From assembly GCA_029852775.1 (NCBI GenBank), contig LEKJ01000014.1, positions 1-64,000 of the forward strand: a DNA stretch of 64,000 nt, written 5' to 3'. Positions 25,652-34,810 of this stretch are shown here, one piece after another. The notes below the pieces were generated by a model that was not told where the DNA came from, made no database searches, and worked only from the letters and a program-made list of their open reading frames with translations. This DNA comes from Pasteurellaceae bacterium LFhippo2. GTDB taxonomy: Bacteria; Pseudomonadota; Gammaproteobacteria; Enterobacterales; Pasteurellaceae. A program made the position numbers and the translations under genes. Numbering within the stretch: the stretch's first letter is position 1; every line of letters starts with the position of its first letter.

Positions 25652-25939
25652 TTAAAGACTTCGTCGTCTTTCCGTTGTCATTTTTTCAGGTTGAAATAGC
25701 ATTCCGAGTAACTCTGTGAATGCGTTTGCGGTATGTTGATATTCAAGTCGCATTTCGGGGGTTAGCTCTCGCCTTGCCTGTGCGGTTTTAACCAATACTT
25801 CCGCATGTAAAAATGCTTGTAATTGCGCAGACATTTTAGGGCTTGTTGCTAATGCTTGGCGTAACTCGGTCAGTTCTTCGTAACTGGTGGGCGAGTATAG
25901 TTGTTGCCATAATGGTTTATCTTGCTGTTTCATCAACAT
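25652..25939 (-). CDS. phage protein of unknown function
   Basis: A 95-residue helical protein (MLMKQQDKPLWQQLYSP). Together with the 57-residue protein and the 145-residue Cys-rich protein it forms a group of small genes between the holin-like gene and the scaffold. Function unknown. Confidence 0.55.
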   Translation of the reverse strand: MLMKQQDKPLWQQLYSPTSYEELTELRQALATSPKMSAQLQAFLHAEVLVKTAQARRELTPEMRLEYQHTANAFTELLGMLFQPEKMTTERRRSL

Positions 25940-25948
25940 ACCTCTTAA

Positions 25949-26122
25949 TTATTTACCGCAGTTTGAACAGTCTTTTTTGCCACCTACGGTAACTTGTGGG
26001 CGTGAACCACTTAAAATGTTACCCGCTACAGAAGCTGTGCTATCTTTAAAACGAAAACCGCTGTTACCTTCACTTGGTTTAACAACGTGTTTACGTGCTG
26101 CTAAGATGTTTGGTTTTGCCAT
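25949..26122 (-). CDS. 57-residue basic protein with CxxC tail
   Basis: Reads MAKPNILAARKHVVKPSEG and ends GGKKDCSNCGK. A basic small protein with a C-terminal CxxC. The ATG is preceded by GGAG-like bases and the gene lies in operon order. Possibly a minor virion or packaging accessory. Confidence 0.55.
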   Translation of the reverse strand: MAKPNILAARKHVVKPSEGNSGFRFKDSTASVAGNILSGSRPQVTVGGKKDCSNCGK

Positions 26123-26153
26123 TTTCTCATCTCCAATAAAAAAGCGACTGGAT

Positions 26154-26591
26154 TTAATCGCAGTCGCATAGTCTGTTTTTAGCCATTACTGGATCGTCAT
26201 AGTGATCGATAATGACCTCATTGTTGCCGTGATACTCAAAATAGTAAGTACCTGCATCATCAATATGAATTGCGGGTTCGCCAGCGGTTAATACCACTGC
26301 TTTCTTACACTTCTTGTAAGGCATTTGTTGCACATTCGCCACTCGGTCAGGCTCAATAATGCAAGGACAACAATCTTCGGTTAATGCCCAATTGGGATTG
26401 CCTAGCGATTGCACCCTTGCAATATGTACCGTCACTGTTTCGTCCTTATCCAATCCCCACGCAATTACTCGTTTAGGTAATTGACGGACTTCGATATTTG
26501 TCGATGTTGGGAAAAGTGGATTAAGGTTGAAACGTGGATCGGTTAATTTTGGCTGATTTGTGGTGATTGCGGTGTGTGTTCTGATATTCAT
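26154..26591 (-). CDS. Cys-rich beta protein
   Basis: A 145-residue protein with CCPC (TEDCCPCIIEP), KKCKK and a CDCD tail. It has strand-rich sequence such as VTVHIARVQSLG and GTYYFEYHGNNEVI. It lies in the fibre/head region and may be a surface decoration. Not a named family. Confidence 0.55.
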   Translation of the reverse strand: MNIRTHTAITTNQPKLTDPRFNLNPLFPTSTNIEVRQLPKRVIAWGLDKDETVTVHIARVQSLGNPNWALTEDCCPCIIEPDRVANVQQMPYKKCKKAVVLTAGEPAIHIDDAGTYYFEYHGNNEVIIDHYDDPVMAKNRLCDCD

Positions 26592-26608
26592 ACACCACCT
26601 TTATTAAG

Positions 26609-26812
26609 TTACTTTGATAAGTTTGGCTGTTTGATTGCTCGCACAATTAAGCCGATAGCACCTAGAACCGCATAAACTAAAGGTTTATGTTGTTCAGGGA
26701 TAACATTATCAAGCCACGTTGTTGAGAAATCGATAGTCGCTAACGCTGTGGTAGCAGACCATACTTGAACAGACCAAGACTTTGATAACTCTTTTAGGTT
26801 AAAGAATTTCAT
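26609..26812 (-). CDS. small holin-like membrane protein (DUF7940-like)
   Basis: A 67-residue protein. It has WSVQVWSATTAL and VYAVLGAIGLIVRAIKQPN: two hydrophobic segments ending with a basic AIKQ, typical of small phage membrane proteins annotated as holins. It lies apart from the main lysis cassette, so it may be an antiholin or a second holin. Confidence 0.55.
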   Translation of the reverse strand: MKFFNLKELSKSWSVQVWSATTALATIDFSTTWLDNVIPEQHKPLVYAVLGAIGLIVRAIKQPNLSK

Positions 26813-26868
26813 TGTTAGTCCTTAGGTTGTTGAGCAAGCTGTTACACTCGCACGGTTAGAAAATTAGT

Positions 26869-27897
26869 TTATCCTAGTTTGACGTTACTCATAATTGTAG
26901 GAGTTACTACTGGGGTGGTCCAACCACCAACACGTTTAAGCGTTTCTTCTAAAGTAGAGTTCACTCTAAATTTACCTGTCGTAGTAGGGAATTTATTTAC
27001 ATCTCCTTGTGCGATTTGATGATGTGTAACTAAGGTCGGTAAAATGCTCGCTGGAGCTTTCCACACCATACCATCGCCAGTGTGGACATTACCAATCAGC
27101 GATAAGTTTTGCACGTGGTTAATAAATGTGTAACCTGCGGGTACATCAATATTACACCCTGTGAAGACGATCTCACCTTTTTGTATGTTATTATCCCCAA
27201 GATATGTAGGGTAATTAACAGCACGATTGAAATCAGTTGGGTACGGGGCTAGTTTAATATTAATACCAGCAATGTCTAATCTACTTGTGTTGTTTATCAT
27301 TGATACAACCATCGCTCTGTAAACAGTGTTAAAAAACTCGATAGAAGTTGTGTTCGCTATAAACGTTAGTGTAGGTCGCTTGATTGCATCAGATAACGCA
27401 CAATAATCTCGCCCTGCCCCTTGCGTTGTGAATGCGCTCGTCCACATAGAGCCGTACGGTTGAATAGATAGCGTTCTAATGGTAGGAGCAACGGAATTAT
27501 CAAACTGATACGAACCATTTTCTTCTAAGAAGATCGTATAGTCGTAATGTGGCTTGATTTGTTGCACAGCCTTCATAAAAGTACGGTAAGGTGCATTGAC
27601 TGTACCATCACCACTTGTATCACTACCATTCGCACTATCCACATAAAAATGTGCTTGCTCCGCTGTATTACCTACATACAACCCATCAGATCTGATAGAT
27701 AATAGGTTATCTTCTAGTTTTGATACTCTAGCAGATAGCTGTCCATTTTCATCGATCTCAAAAACGTTATTGAAATCGACTTCATATCTCTTGGTTGTCG
27801 GATTATACTTCAATCCAACCCCCATATTGCTTGGTGTTACTACGGCAACATCGCCATTCGGTGCGGTTGTGCCATCGCCTAAGATATGCTTAGTCAT
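26869..27897 (-). CDS. fibre/tailspike with beta-helix body
   Basis: 342 residues from MTKHILGDGTTAP; a longer frame reaches further upstream but lacks a ribosome site. The N-terminal module (VVTPSNMGVGLKYNP..YEVDF, IDENG) is shared with the 212-residue neighbour. The body (AHFYVDSANGSDTSGDG, APYRTFMKAVQ, PYGSMWTSAF) follows the pattern of right-handed beta-helix spikes with a DGxxxxPY start. A receptor-binding fibre is the likely role. Confidence 0.68.
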   Translation of the reverse strand: MTKHILGDGTTAPNGDVAVVTPSNMGVGLKYNPTTKRYEVDFNNVFEIDENGQLSARVSKLEDNLLSIRSDGLYVGNTAEQAHFYVDSANGSDTSGDGTVNAPYRTFMKAVQQIKPHYDYTIFLEENGSYQFDNSVAPTIRTLSIQPYGSMWTSAFTTQGAGRDYCALSDAIKRPTLTFIANTTSIEFFNTVYRAMVVSMINNTSRLDIAGINIKLAPYPTDFNRAVNYPTYLGDNNIQKGEIVFTGCNIDVPAGYTFINHVQNLSLIGNVHTGDGMVWKAPASILPTLVTHHQIAQGDVNKFPTTTGKFRVNSTLEETLKRVGGWTTPVVTPTIMSNVKLG

Positions 27898-27943
27898 ATA
27901 GAATGATCTCCATAGTGTTGCCAATATAGAGATCAACTCTATA

Positions 27944-28582
27944 TTAGGCTTTGATACCTTTAATGTTATATGATACAGCACAAGTTTCTTGATCAGCAGA
28001 ATAATAAACGTGGATACCCACAGGGATTTTATCTGTTGCGTCAGTTATATTATTGACAATCCACGCTGTTTCTTTGCGATAATCTCCTATATCACCTGCG
28101 GTTGCTGTCGCAGAAATAACTTCGGAGATACCTAAATCTGCTAGATACAAGTACATTACTGTTTCTGTTTGGTAAATAGGTGTATTGTTGTCTGGGTTAT
28201 TTATACCCAACGCTTTACCATCTGCCTGTACTACCCAAGAAATAAAACAGTTTTTGTAGATTTTCTCTAGTCTAACTCGCTCGGCTTCTACGACAGGGTC
28301 AAACCTATCCATACCCGCGAATTTAACTGGAGCGAGTGGTAACAATGCTGTACCACTTATCTCTAATGTTACACCAGTATCCACAACTACTTGTTTATGA
28401 ACTATTTTACCTGTACCGTTATCAAACGTTTTAACCTGTGGGGCATTACTTTTCATTTGGATTACTCCATTTTCGTCAAAGTAAAGACCTGGTCCTAAAC
28501 TAACATTATATTGTTTTGTATTAGGGTCATAGGTAATACCCTTACCCATATTCATCGGAGCGACTACTTTAACATCTGTCAT
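27944..28582 (-). CDS. fibre protein downstream of the (GCAA)n tract
   Basis: 212 residues from the ATG at 28582 (MTDVKVVAPMNMGKGITYDP). The N-terminal module VVAPMNMG..YDPNTK..FDENG is homologous to the next fibre. Residues 100-212 form a globular tip. A weak GGGGTG ribosome site precedes the ATG. Upstream lies a better start at 28706 (AAAGGAG) followed by the repeat tract, so translation probably depends on repeat number (see the upstream ORF). Confidence 0.7.
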   Translation of the reverse strand: MTDVKVVAPMNMGKGITYDPNTKQYNVSLGPGLYFDENGVIQMKSNAPQVKTFDNGTGKIVHKQVVVDTGVTLEISGTALLPLAPVKFAGMDRFDPVVEAERVRLEKIYKNCFISWVVQADGKALGINNPDNNTPIYQTETVMYLYLADLGISEVISATATAGDIGDYRKETAWIVNNITDATDKIPVGIHVYYSADQETCAVSYNIKGIKA

Positions 28583-28601
28583 AGAGTCACCCCACTTGCG
28601 A

Positions 28602-28706
<105 letters not shown>

Positions 28707-28707
28707 C

Positions 28708-29154
28708 TTAAGCTCCTTTATCAACTAAATGACCTAATACTACTGTGCCACTTGCATCTACTAAACGCACAGTTTTAACATCGAGCTTGTTTGTGTTTTC
28801 ATTAAACTCAATACCATCGCCAGCTAATGATTCACCAGTCATAGATGCTGCTTTAGCACCATCTAGTGCTAATTTGCCATCTTTACCGACTGTAAGCCCA
28901 TCACCTAAAGATAATGCTAGCGGATTTTTCGCAGTACCATTGCCCGTAATACCCGAATTAGGTTTTACCGCAACCGCTACATCACCTGCAATTGCATCTT
29001 TGACTTTCTGAACGGTAATTGTGCCTGCACCATTACCTTTCGTTTTATCCACGAACACATCTTCCGCAGACAATGCCCCTTTTTCTAAATCATCAAGTCG
29101 AGTATTTTGTTCGTCTTGAGATTTCTTGTGTTGATGACATGTTACAAATGCCAT
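28708..29154 (-). CDS. fibre/adhesin-like head protein
   Basis: 148 residues. A short coiled coil (residues 10-30) is followed by Gly-rich beta-repeats with strings like NPLALSLGDGLTVGKDGKLAL and GIEFNENTNKLDV, given as motif types. These repeats are seen in phage head fibres and trimeric adhesins. The stop codon is one base from the start of the phase-variable leader ORF, and its last codons carry that ORF's ribosome site. Confidence 0.62.
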   Translation of the reverse strand: MAFVTCHQHKKSQDEQNTRLDDLEKGALSAEDVFVDKTKGNGAGTITVQKVKDAIAGDVAVAVKPNSGITGNGTAKNPLALSLGDGLTVGKDGKLALDGAKAASMTGESLAGDGIEFNENTNKLDVKTVRLVDASGTVVLGHLVDKGA

Positions 29155-29205
29155 ATTTTTCTCCTATAAAACCGCCAGTAAAGGTGGTTAATTTTTAATA
29201 CACAG

Positions 29206-30435
29206 CTAGACTGCAGCACTAATAAATTTATTAGGTGAATATTCGTTTATTGTGGTGAGACTATGGTGTCCTACATAGAAATTGGCATTAGGATATAGAT
29301 CATCAAATGTGCCATTCACAAGGAACCACTCTAAAGCACTTGACATACCAATACTATAATTATTACTAACCACTGAATCTATGTTTGCAGGTGTAGTAGT
29401 GCGAGATCCTACAGTTAATATGTCACCCATCTCATCTCGAACAGTCATATTATCAGTTACATAACTATCTACAATGCCTAACTTTAACACCCCATCTTCT
29501 TGGTGTAGGATGACTGTAATTTCTTTAGGCGGCTCTGGGTCACCAGGATCTACGGTAGGTACTTCTAACATTCTAACCGCATTAACTATCTCGATGGCAT
29601 TTCCATCAAGAAGTTGATATTTTGTGTTACCATCATACCCTGTAAAGTTATAAGACTCACTACTTCCACCTTTTCTAATAAAACTGAATGTGACAGTTAG
29701 ACCTTCACCATTTTGTAAAGCAGGAATATCTTTCACATTGAGATTAGGGTATACAGTCTCATCCATATAAACAATACTATTCGAATCTCCCCTGTAGATT
29801 GGATTACTAAACCACCACTCTCCCGTACTTACTGTGTACATCCAATGTGATTGGAATTTCTCATGTGGGTCATTTTTAAATCCAATTTCACCTTCCAAAC
29901 TGCTTACATCTTCTCTGATAAGACCATCTCTTAGATCAGAAATCTGAAAACCAAATATAGCAAACTGAGAACTAAATCTTTCAATGAGTCCGTCAGAAGA
30001 TGTCAGATAATCAATCTGGTGTGTTTCTGGACTAAACGCAGGGTAGTAAATAATCTTTAACTCTTCAGGTTTTGAAGAATCTGAAGGAATAGTGTCAACA
30101 AATATAGGAACATCATTCTCCATATAGGCATATTTACCAATTCCAAAGTTACCTTCTAACACTTTTACTGGTATATAGGCCTTACCATTAACAGTTACTG
30201 TATTGTGGATATTTAAATTAAACATTCCAATACAATGAGTAGGTTCATTTGAATTTTTTGTAGATTTAAACACTAAATAAGTTTGCGTCCCGTAAACTTG
30301 ATGGAAACGGTAATCCCCAGTATGAACCAAGTTAGAATGTACCTGTGCTGGTTTACCACCTTCTGCTGGTTTTACTTCTGTAGTAACATTATCAATATTA
30401 ATATCAAATGCTACTTTTACTATTTTTTGTGTCAT
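29206..30435 (-). CDS. large fibre-like protein of unknown fold
   Basis: A 409-residue, strand-rich protein with Ser/Thr/Asn-rich loops (MTQKIVKVAFDIN) and a Pro-rich hinge (DPGDPEPPKEIT) at about residue 300 separating two domains. It lies in the fibre gene set, so a receptor-binding or baseplate-like decoration is likely. Not recognised. Confidence 0.58.
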   Translation of the reverse strand: MTQKIVKVAFDINIDNVTTEVKPAEGGKPAQVHSNLVHTGDYRFHQVYGTQTYLVFKSTKNSNEPTHCIGMFNLNIHNTVTVNGKAYIPVKVLEGNFGIGKYAYMENDVPIFVDTIPSDSSKPEELKIIYYPAFSPETHQIDYLTSSDGLIERFSSQFAIFGFQISDLRDGLIREDVSSLEGEIGFKNDPHEKFQSHWMYTVSTGEWWFSNPIYRGDSNSIVYMDETVYPNLNVKDIPALQNGEGLTVTFSFIRKGGSSESYNFTGYDGNTKYQLLDGNAIEIVNAVRMLEVPTVDPGDPEPPKEITVILHQEDGVLKLGIVDSYVTDNMTVRDEMGDILTVGSRTTTPANIDSVVSNNYSIGMSSALEWFLVNGTFDDLYPNANFYVGHHSLTTINEYSPNKFISAAV

Positions 30436-30450
30436 AACACACTCCTTCTA

Positions 30451-30930
30451 TTAATTGAAGAATCCGACTAAGTCTATAATGTATCGGGTATTAGTAGATA
30501 CAACACTACACTGAATAGCTCTGCTATTAGCACCTACCCATACTGTACCGCCATCATGTAATTGACTTTCAATCAATCTTGTAGGTGTAGGACAGTTACT
30601 AGGTAATGTTGCTAATGCTCTTTGTCCTGTAGCATTCATCTTAAAATCCAAATGAATAATTCCAAGATTATCCCTGACCTGAACAAATCGTCTCAAGTTA
30701 GCTGTATCATCACCATTACCGGCTGAAGCACCTGTAGCCCAAGTCAACATGTATTGAGCTATTGTAGGTGCACCAGTTACTTCTAAACCATCATTTGTAA
30801 GACTTAATCTATTATTAGGGTTAGAACTTACCTTAACATCAATAATTAAGTTAGTTCCGTCTGTTGTACCTTTGAAACTTCTTGAACCAAGATTGTTGTA
30901 GTCAAAGTATCTAATTTCTTTTCTAGCCAT
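30451..30930 (-). CDS. fibre or decoration protein
   Basis: 159 residues. It starts MARKEIRYFDYNNLG and has an N-terminal repeat NNRLSLTNDGLEVTG of the fibre-module type, then a globular C-terminal half with HLDFKMNATGQRAL and a VWVGANSRAIQC strand. It belongs to the fibre gene cluster. Confidence 0.58.
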   Translation of the reverse strand: MARKEIRYFDYNNLGSRSFKGTTDGTNLIIDVKVSSNPNNRLSLTNDGLEVTGAPTIAQYMLTWATGASAGNGDDTANLRRFVQVRDNLGIIHLDFKMNATGQRALATLPSNCPTPTRLIESQLHDGGTVWVGANSRAIQCSVVSTNTRYIIDLVGFFN

Positions 30931-30966
30931 AATATTAAAATAGGGGTATTGCTACCCCGCTATTAA

Positions 30967-31494
30967 TTATTGAATGTAAGGTAACATCACACCAGTAGTA
31001 TCTGTACCACCTAAATCTTTCACGATTACACCGTCTTGTGTTAATAACTTAATTAAGTCATTAGCAAAGTTAGGTAATGCTTGGATTTCAGTCCAGTACT
31101 GTTGTGCTGTCTTAGGTGCATCTACAAACTTAGCTAGTGAAGTTTTAACTTCAACGCCATCAGATAATGTTAATTTAAGTTCATTAGTTGCATCATCTAA
31201 TTCAGCACCTTGAAGTTTAATATCTTCACGAGCTTTTAATGATTGAATCTCTGTATCCTGTGCTTGGTTCTTAGCAACTAACTCAGCATTCTGAGTTTTT
31301 AATGCCTGAATTTCAGCTTGTAATGCAGATGGGTCAAATGCAGCAGGTAATGTTACATCACCTTTTAAACCTTGTTCAGATACAGTAAATTGAACGTTAC
31401 CCGTGTTATCTGGCTTAACATGAAACTTACCATCAGTTTCTACCAAACCATTACCTAAATCTTTCTTATGTAAAATTTCAATTTCGATTGCCAT
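30967..31494 (-). CDS. head-fibre-like protein
   Basis: 175 residues. The N terminus (MAIEIEILHKKDLGNGLVET) is followed by a coiled coil at about 57-90 (LQAEIQALKTQNAELVAKN) and a C-terminal domain ending GGTDTTGVMLPYIQ. The order beta-module, trimeric coil, tip fits a head fibre. Confidence 0.6.
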   Translation of the reverse strand: MAIEIEILHKKDLGNGLVETDGKFHVKPDNTGNVQFTVSEQGLKGDVTLPAAFDPSALQAEIQALKTQNAELVAKNQAQDTEIQSLKAREDIKLQGAELDDATNELKLTLSDGVEVKTSLAKFVDAPKTAQQYWTEIQALPNFANDLIKLLTQDGVIVKDLGGTDTTGVMLPYIQ

Positions 31495-31506
31495 TGTGAT
31501 TTTCTC

Positions 31507-31803
31507 CTATGGTTCATAACCTTGATTAATTGCTTTAAAAGAATTTTCGCCACCTAACTCACCAATTTGAATCAAATTCTCATTAAGTTTATTAAGTGCG
31601 ATTAAAACTTCTTCTGATTTTTCTTCTGCTGATTCTGCTTTTTCAGCTGCTTCATTGGCTTTTTGTTCAAGCTCTGTGAGTTTTTTTTCGCTCTCAGCGG
31701 CCTGTTTTTCAAGCTCAGCAACTTTTTCAGCTAATTCAGCGTCAGACTTTTTCGCACACCCCATCTTATTCAGATAGTCGTCGTATAATGGAACTATTGC
31801 CAT
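31507..31803 (-). CDS. coiled-coil phage protein
   Basis: 98 residues. The centre is a regular heptad coil rich in Glu, Lys and Ala (AELAEKVAELEKQAAES). It begins one base from the stop of its upstream neighbour. A structural stalk or assembly protein is likely. Confidence 0.6.
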   Translation of the reverse strand: MAIVPLYDDYLNKMGCAKKSDAELAEKVAELEKQAAESEKKLTELEQKANEAAEKAESAEEKSEEVLIALNKLNENLIQIGELGGENSFKAINQGYEP

Positions 31804-32595
31804 TTAACACCCCATTACTTGTTGTGGTGCTGTTGCAGAATTATTTACCGCATAGCCCACGATTGTTCCGTCACATTCTTCAATTGGTAGAGTATGTCCG
31901 TCACCTGCTTGTGGATACGCATAACCTACGATATTGCCTTCGCAATCTGTAATCGCTACAGTTGCATCAGGGTCTTTGGTTTCGCTCGGGTGGAATAAAT
32001 ACCCCATAAACTGTGAACCACAACAATCGCCTTCATCTAAGGTAATTGGTAGCGGTACACTTGCGTAATAGCCACAACGTTTCTCAGTTCTCACCCACCG
32101 CACATTGTCACAGTTAGATACTTCTTCCTGTTCTACAAAATGCTGATTACAACGCTCTGCGCCTGTTGTTTCCCACACTTCATCGATACAAAATCCGCAA
32201 GGGGCGATACCTTTTTCTTTGTCGTCAAAGCAATTGCCATCAATGGGTTCAACTTCAACAGTTAAGTCTGATGTATCAATACCATCAACCATAGGAATGT
32301 AATTGCCTGCGTAAGGTATGATGATTGTATTGCGGTTAGGTGTAAGGCTTGGTGCGCACTCTCCAATTTGGTAATCAACTGCACTTGAAACTTGAGCTTC
32401 TGTCGGCTTAAAAAACTCACAACCATTACGTTTAAAATTAGGATTTGGCGAACAGTAATCTACACGTTTAAATGTGATAATATCTTTCCCAGTTAAACCA
32501 AATGCAGTCACTCGGACTGCCGTTGATACTGAAAAACCTTTTACATCTGTTGTATTTGGGGAAACAATTTGTGTCATATTTGGATTACAACTCAT
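31804..32595 (-). CDS. Cys-rich virion surface protein
   Basis: A 263-residue protein with about 18 cysteines, including CC (DEGDCCGSQF) and CGFC. The arrangement of strands and repeated (D/E)CDG.IVGYA motifs (DCEGNIVGYAYPQAGDG and ECDGTIVGYAVN, cited by motif) indicates duplicated beta-domains. It starts at the stop of its upstream neighbour. Probably a head decoration or fibre anchor. Confidence 0.6.
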   Translation of the reverse strand: MSCNPNMTQIVSPNTTDVKGFSVSTAVRVTAFGLTGKDIITFKRVDYCSPNPNFKRNGCEFFKPTEAQVSSAVDYQIGECAPSLTPNRNTIIIPYAGNYIPMVDGIDTSDLTVEVEPIDGNCFDDKEKGIAPCGFCIDEVWETTGAERCNQHFVEQEEVSNCDNVRWVRTEKRCGYYASVPLPITLDEGDCCGSQFMGYLFHPSETKDPDATVAITDCEGNIVGYAYPQAGDGHTLPIEECDGTIVGYAVNNSATAPQQVMGC

Positions 32596-32870
32596 TAAGC
32601 CCCCTCAAATAAATGGTTATGCAATTCGGCTACGATACGCAAGAAACGCTGATAATCTCGCCCCTTGCGTGGTGCAAACACCATAGGCGGTTGCCAATAA
32701 AGCACTTTATGCCCATTCTGCTTACCGCCTTCTGTAAAGGTTAGTACACGTTCGCTTTCGTTAAACTTCACTTCACAAGTGCCTTGATTAACTCGCTTTA
32801 CCGTACCCCAACCATAACGGTCGTGCCAGACTGCATCACCTTGTTTAACTTCGTCTAAATCAATTTTCAT
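32595..32870 (-). CDS. small SH3-like phage protein
   Basis: 91 residues. The first 50 residues (VKQGDAVWHDRYGWGTVKRV) have the strand pattern of a CarD/TCF-like or SH3 barrel. The gene overlaps the portal gene by one base. It may bind the portal or DNA during assembly; the role is unknown. Confidence 0.55.
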   Translation of the reverse strand: MKIDLDEVKQGDAVWHDRYGWGTVKRVNQGTCEVKFNESERVLTFTEGGKQNGHKVLYWQPPMVFAPRKGRDYQRFLRIVAELHNHLFEGA

Positions 32871-34810
32871 TAACCTAAACTCCTTCTATCGACCATCCCA
32901 TCTGTTGGGCTAGTCATTGGGTTGGCGTTAATATCCATTACGCCGTCTTGAGCGTATTTATCAACGTCAACCCCTTGCGTTTTGAAATACTCATTCACAA
33001 TGTCGGCAAACATTTGTGGTGGTATTCCCCCTTGTTGTGCAATTTGGCTCGCTTGCGGTACTAACCCTGCAAGCTGTTTTGCTTTATCTAATTCGGCTTT
33101 TAGACCTAGCAGACCTGTTGCAACAACTTTTGCATCCGCCTTAACCTCATCATCTTTACTCAGTAAGTTACGGGCATACATCAATGAGATAGCGGGGCGA
33201 ATGAAATATTCATCAATATTGAAAGCGCAATCTTCTAATCCTAAGACTGCGTTATCTGTCATCATTGCCAATCCTCCTAACGTTTGACCTGCGCCAGCTA
33301 AGCCAGCATTACCATTTAAGAATGAAGGTAAACCACATTCATCATCAGCTAAGCGAATTTGATTAGTTAAGAATTGGAATAACGGATTGAATGTTGGATT
33401 GATTTGGTGCTGTGTAATGCCACGTCCATTTGCATTATCTTGCATTGGATTTGAGAACACTCGAGTAAACGGTTTTATGCTTACATCTTGCGGGTTGTCA
33501 AATTGCATTGCATTGATTTCAAGCATTGGGCCGGCAGAGAACTCTGAATTGAGTAACATCGAGTATTGCGTGCGGTTAATGATTTGCTGTCTATCGTAAA
33601 TCATCATTGCCACACTTACACCGTAAGGTTGCCCTGCTATACGCTTATAACTTGCACTGAAATAGGTGCGTTTACCTTTCGGGTGCGCTACGATATTGCA
33701 ACGAATAACTAAGTTATTACACACTTCAATATCAGCGTTAAAGTGTTTGTGTTTATCGCTCTCTTTGATATTTACACCGTACTCAATTAAATCAGCGCCA
33801 CTTACAAGCATTTGGCAACGTAAGATATGCACTTCATCTTCTTGCAATGCGCCAGCAAAAATATCAACGTTATCAACCGCAACACCTAGCCAGTTATTAT
33901 CGCCATCTTCAATAATTGATTTTAGGATTTCATCAAAGTAACCTAATTCTTCATTACCAATAAAGCCAGCTAATTGTGCTTTTGAACGCTTGGCTACTTC
34001 AATAAAGAATGAGCCGTCCTGTGCATTAGTTGCATCAGGGGCAAAGTAAGCATTTAACGGATCGATACGTCTAAATGTAGGACGAACTGTGATTTCATCA
34101 ACGTACTTGTTGCCTTTCCATACCTGATCGACTACAGCTTCATTCTCATAACCCAACACCATTACAGGTTGCAATCCAACATCTAACAGACCTTCGCTCA
34201 TCGCATTACTAAAGTTCGCATCTAATAATTGGTCTTTAATTAAAGTCACCATTTTCTTAGTTGCTTCAACAGCAATATGCATCTCTTCGGCTCGAAGTTC
34301 TGCTTTCATTTGTTTACTTTGTTGCTCAACAAATTTTGCAACCGTTGGAATTAAAAAACCGTCTGAGCCAATTAATGCTTCAGACGGCAATTCATTCTCA
34401 ATCATTCTGTTTAACAGTTGTGCTTTTACTTTTTCTAACCCTTGCTCTTGTTTGTTTTTCGGCAGTTCAACAATAGGCGTTGGATTTAAATTAAAAGGTG
34501 GACTGTTAATGTTGATATACTTTGAACGCATATAGCTAGCAACAGCGTTCACTTTAATTGGGATTAGTCCGAAATAGGATTTCATATTCGGACGTTCTGC
34601 TAGCTCTTCGGGTTCGTGGATTTTATGATAAGCATTGTGTAAACGGCTCAACCATTCTTCCACGCTTTTCCCTAAAACTAGGGTATTTGCTCGATACGCT
34701 CTGGCAATCCTAAAGTTTTCGATCACTCGTTCAGCAAGTTCATCATAGACTTCAGGTTGCTCATCTTCATCATTATCGGGCAAATCAATGTTTTCATCAG
34801 TAGTTGCCAT
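32870..34810 (-). CDS. portal protein
   Basis: 646 residues. It follows the large terminase gene, overlapping it by 14 bases, and precedes the scaffold and capsid set. Features typical of portals of short-tailed phages are visible: an acidic N terminus, a helical wing (ERVIENFRIARAYR), a beta clip region with DPLNAYFAPDATNAQD, long stem helices (KMVTLIKDQLLDANFSNAM) and a crown with coiled helices at the C terminus. The length fits the P22/T7-like class rather than the shorter siphophage form. Confidence 0.8.
   Translation of the reverse strand: MATTDENIDLPDNDEDEQPEVYDELAERVIENFRIARAYRANTLVLGKSVEEWLSRLHNAYHKIHEPEELAERPNMKSYFGLIPIKVNAVASYMRSKYININSPPFNLNPTPIVELPKNKQEQGLEKVKAQLLNRMIENELPSEALIGSDGFLIPTVAKFVEQQSKQMKAELRAEEMHIAVEATKKMVTLIKDQLLDANFSNAMSEGLLDVGLQPVMVLGYENEAVVDQVWKGNKYVDEITVRPTFRRIDPLNAYFAPDATNAQDGSFFIEVAKRSKAQLAGFIGNEELGYFDEILKSIIEDGDNNWLGVAVDNVDIFAGALQEDEVHILRCQMLVSGADLIEYGVNIKESDKHKHFNADIEVCNNLVIRCNIVAHPKGKRTYFSASYKRIAGQPYGVSVAMMIYDRQQIINRTQYSMLLNSEFSAGPMLEINAMQFDNPQDVSIKPFTRVFSNPMQDNANGRGITQHQINPTFNPLFQFLTNQIRLADDECGLPSFLNGNAGLAGAGQTLGGLAMMTDNAVLGLEDCAFNIDEYFIRPAISLMYARNLLSKDDEVKADAKVVATGLLGLKAELDKAKQLAGLVPQASQIAQQGGIPPQMFADIVNEYFKTQGVDVDKYAQDGVMDINANPMTSPTDGMVDRRSLG

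Noticed and set aside
27898-27981. Longer N terminus of the 370-codon fibre frame
   Set aside because: The added 28 residues overlap the upstream gene, lack a ribosome site and do not match the paralogous module; MTKHILGDG is the better start.
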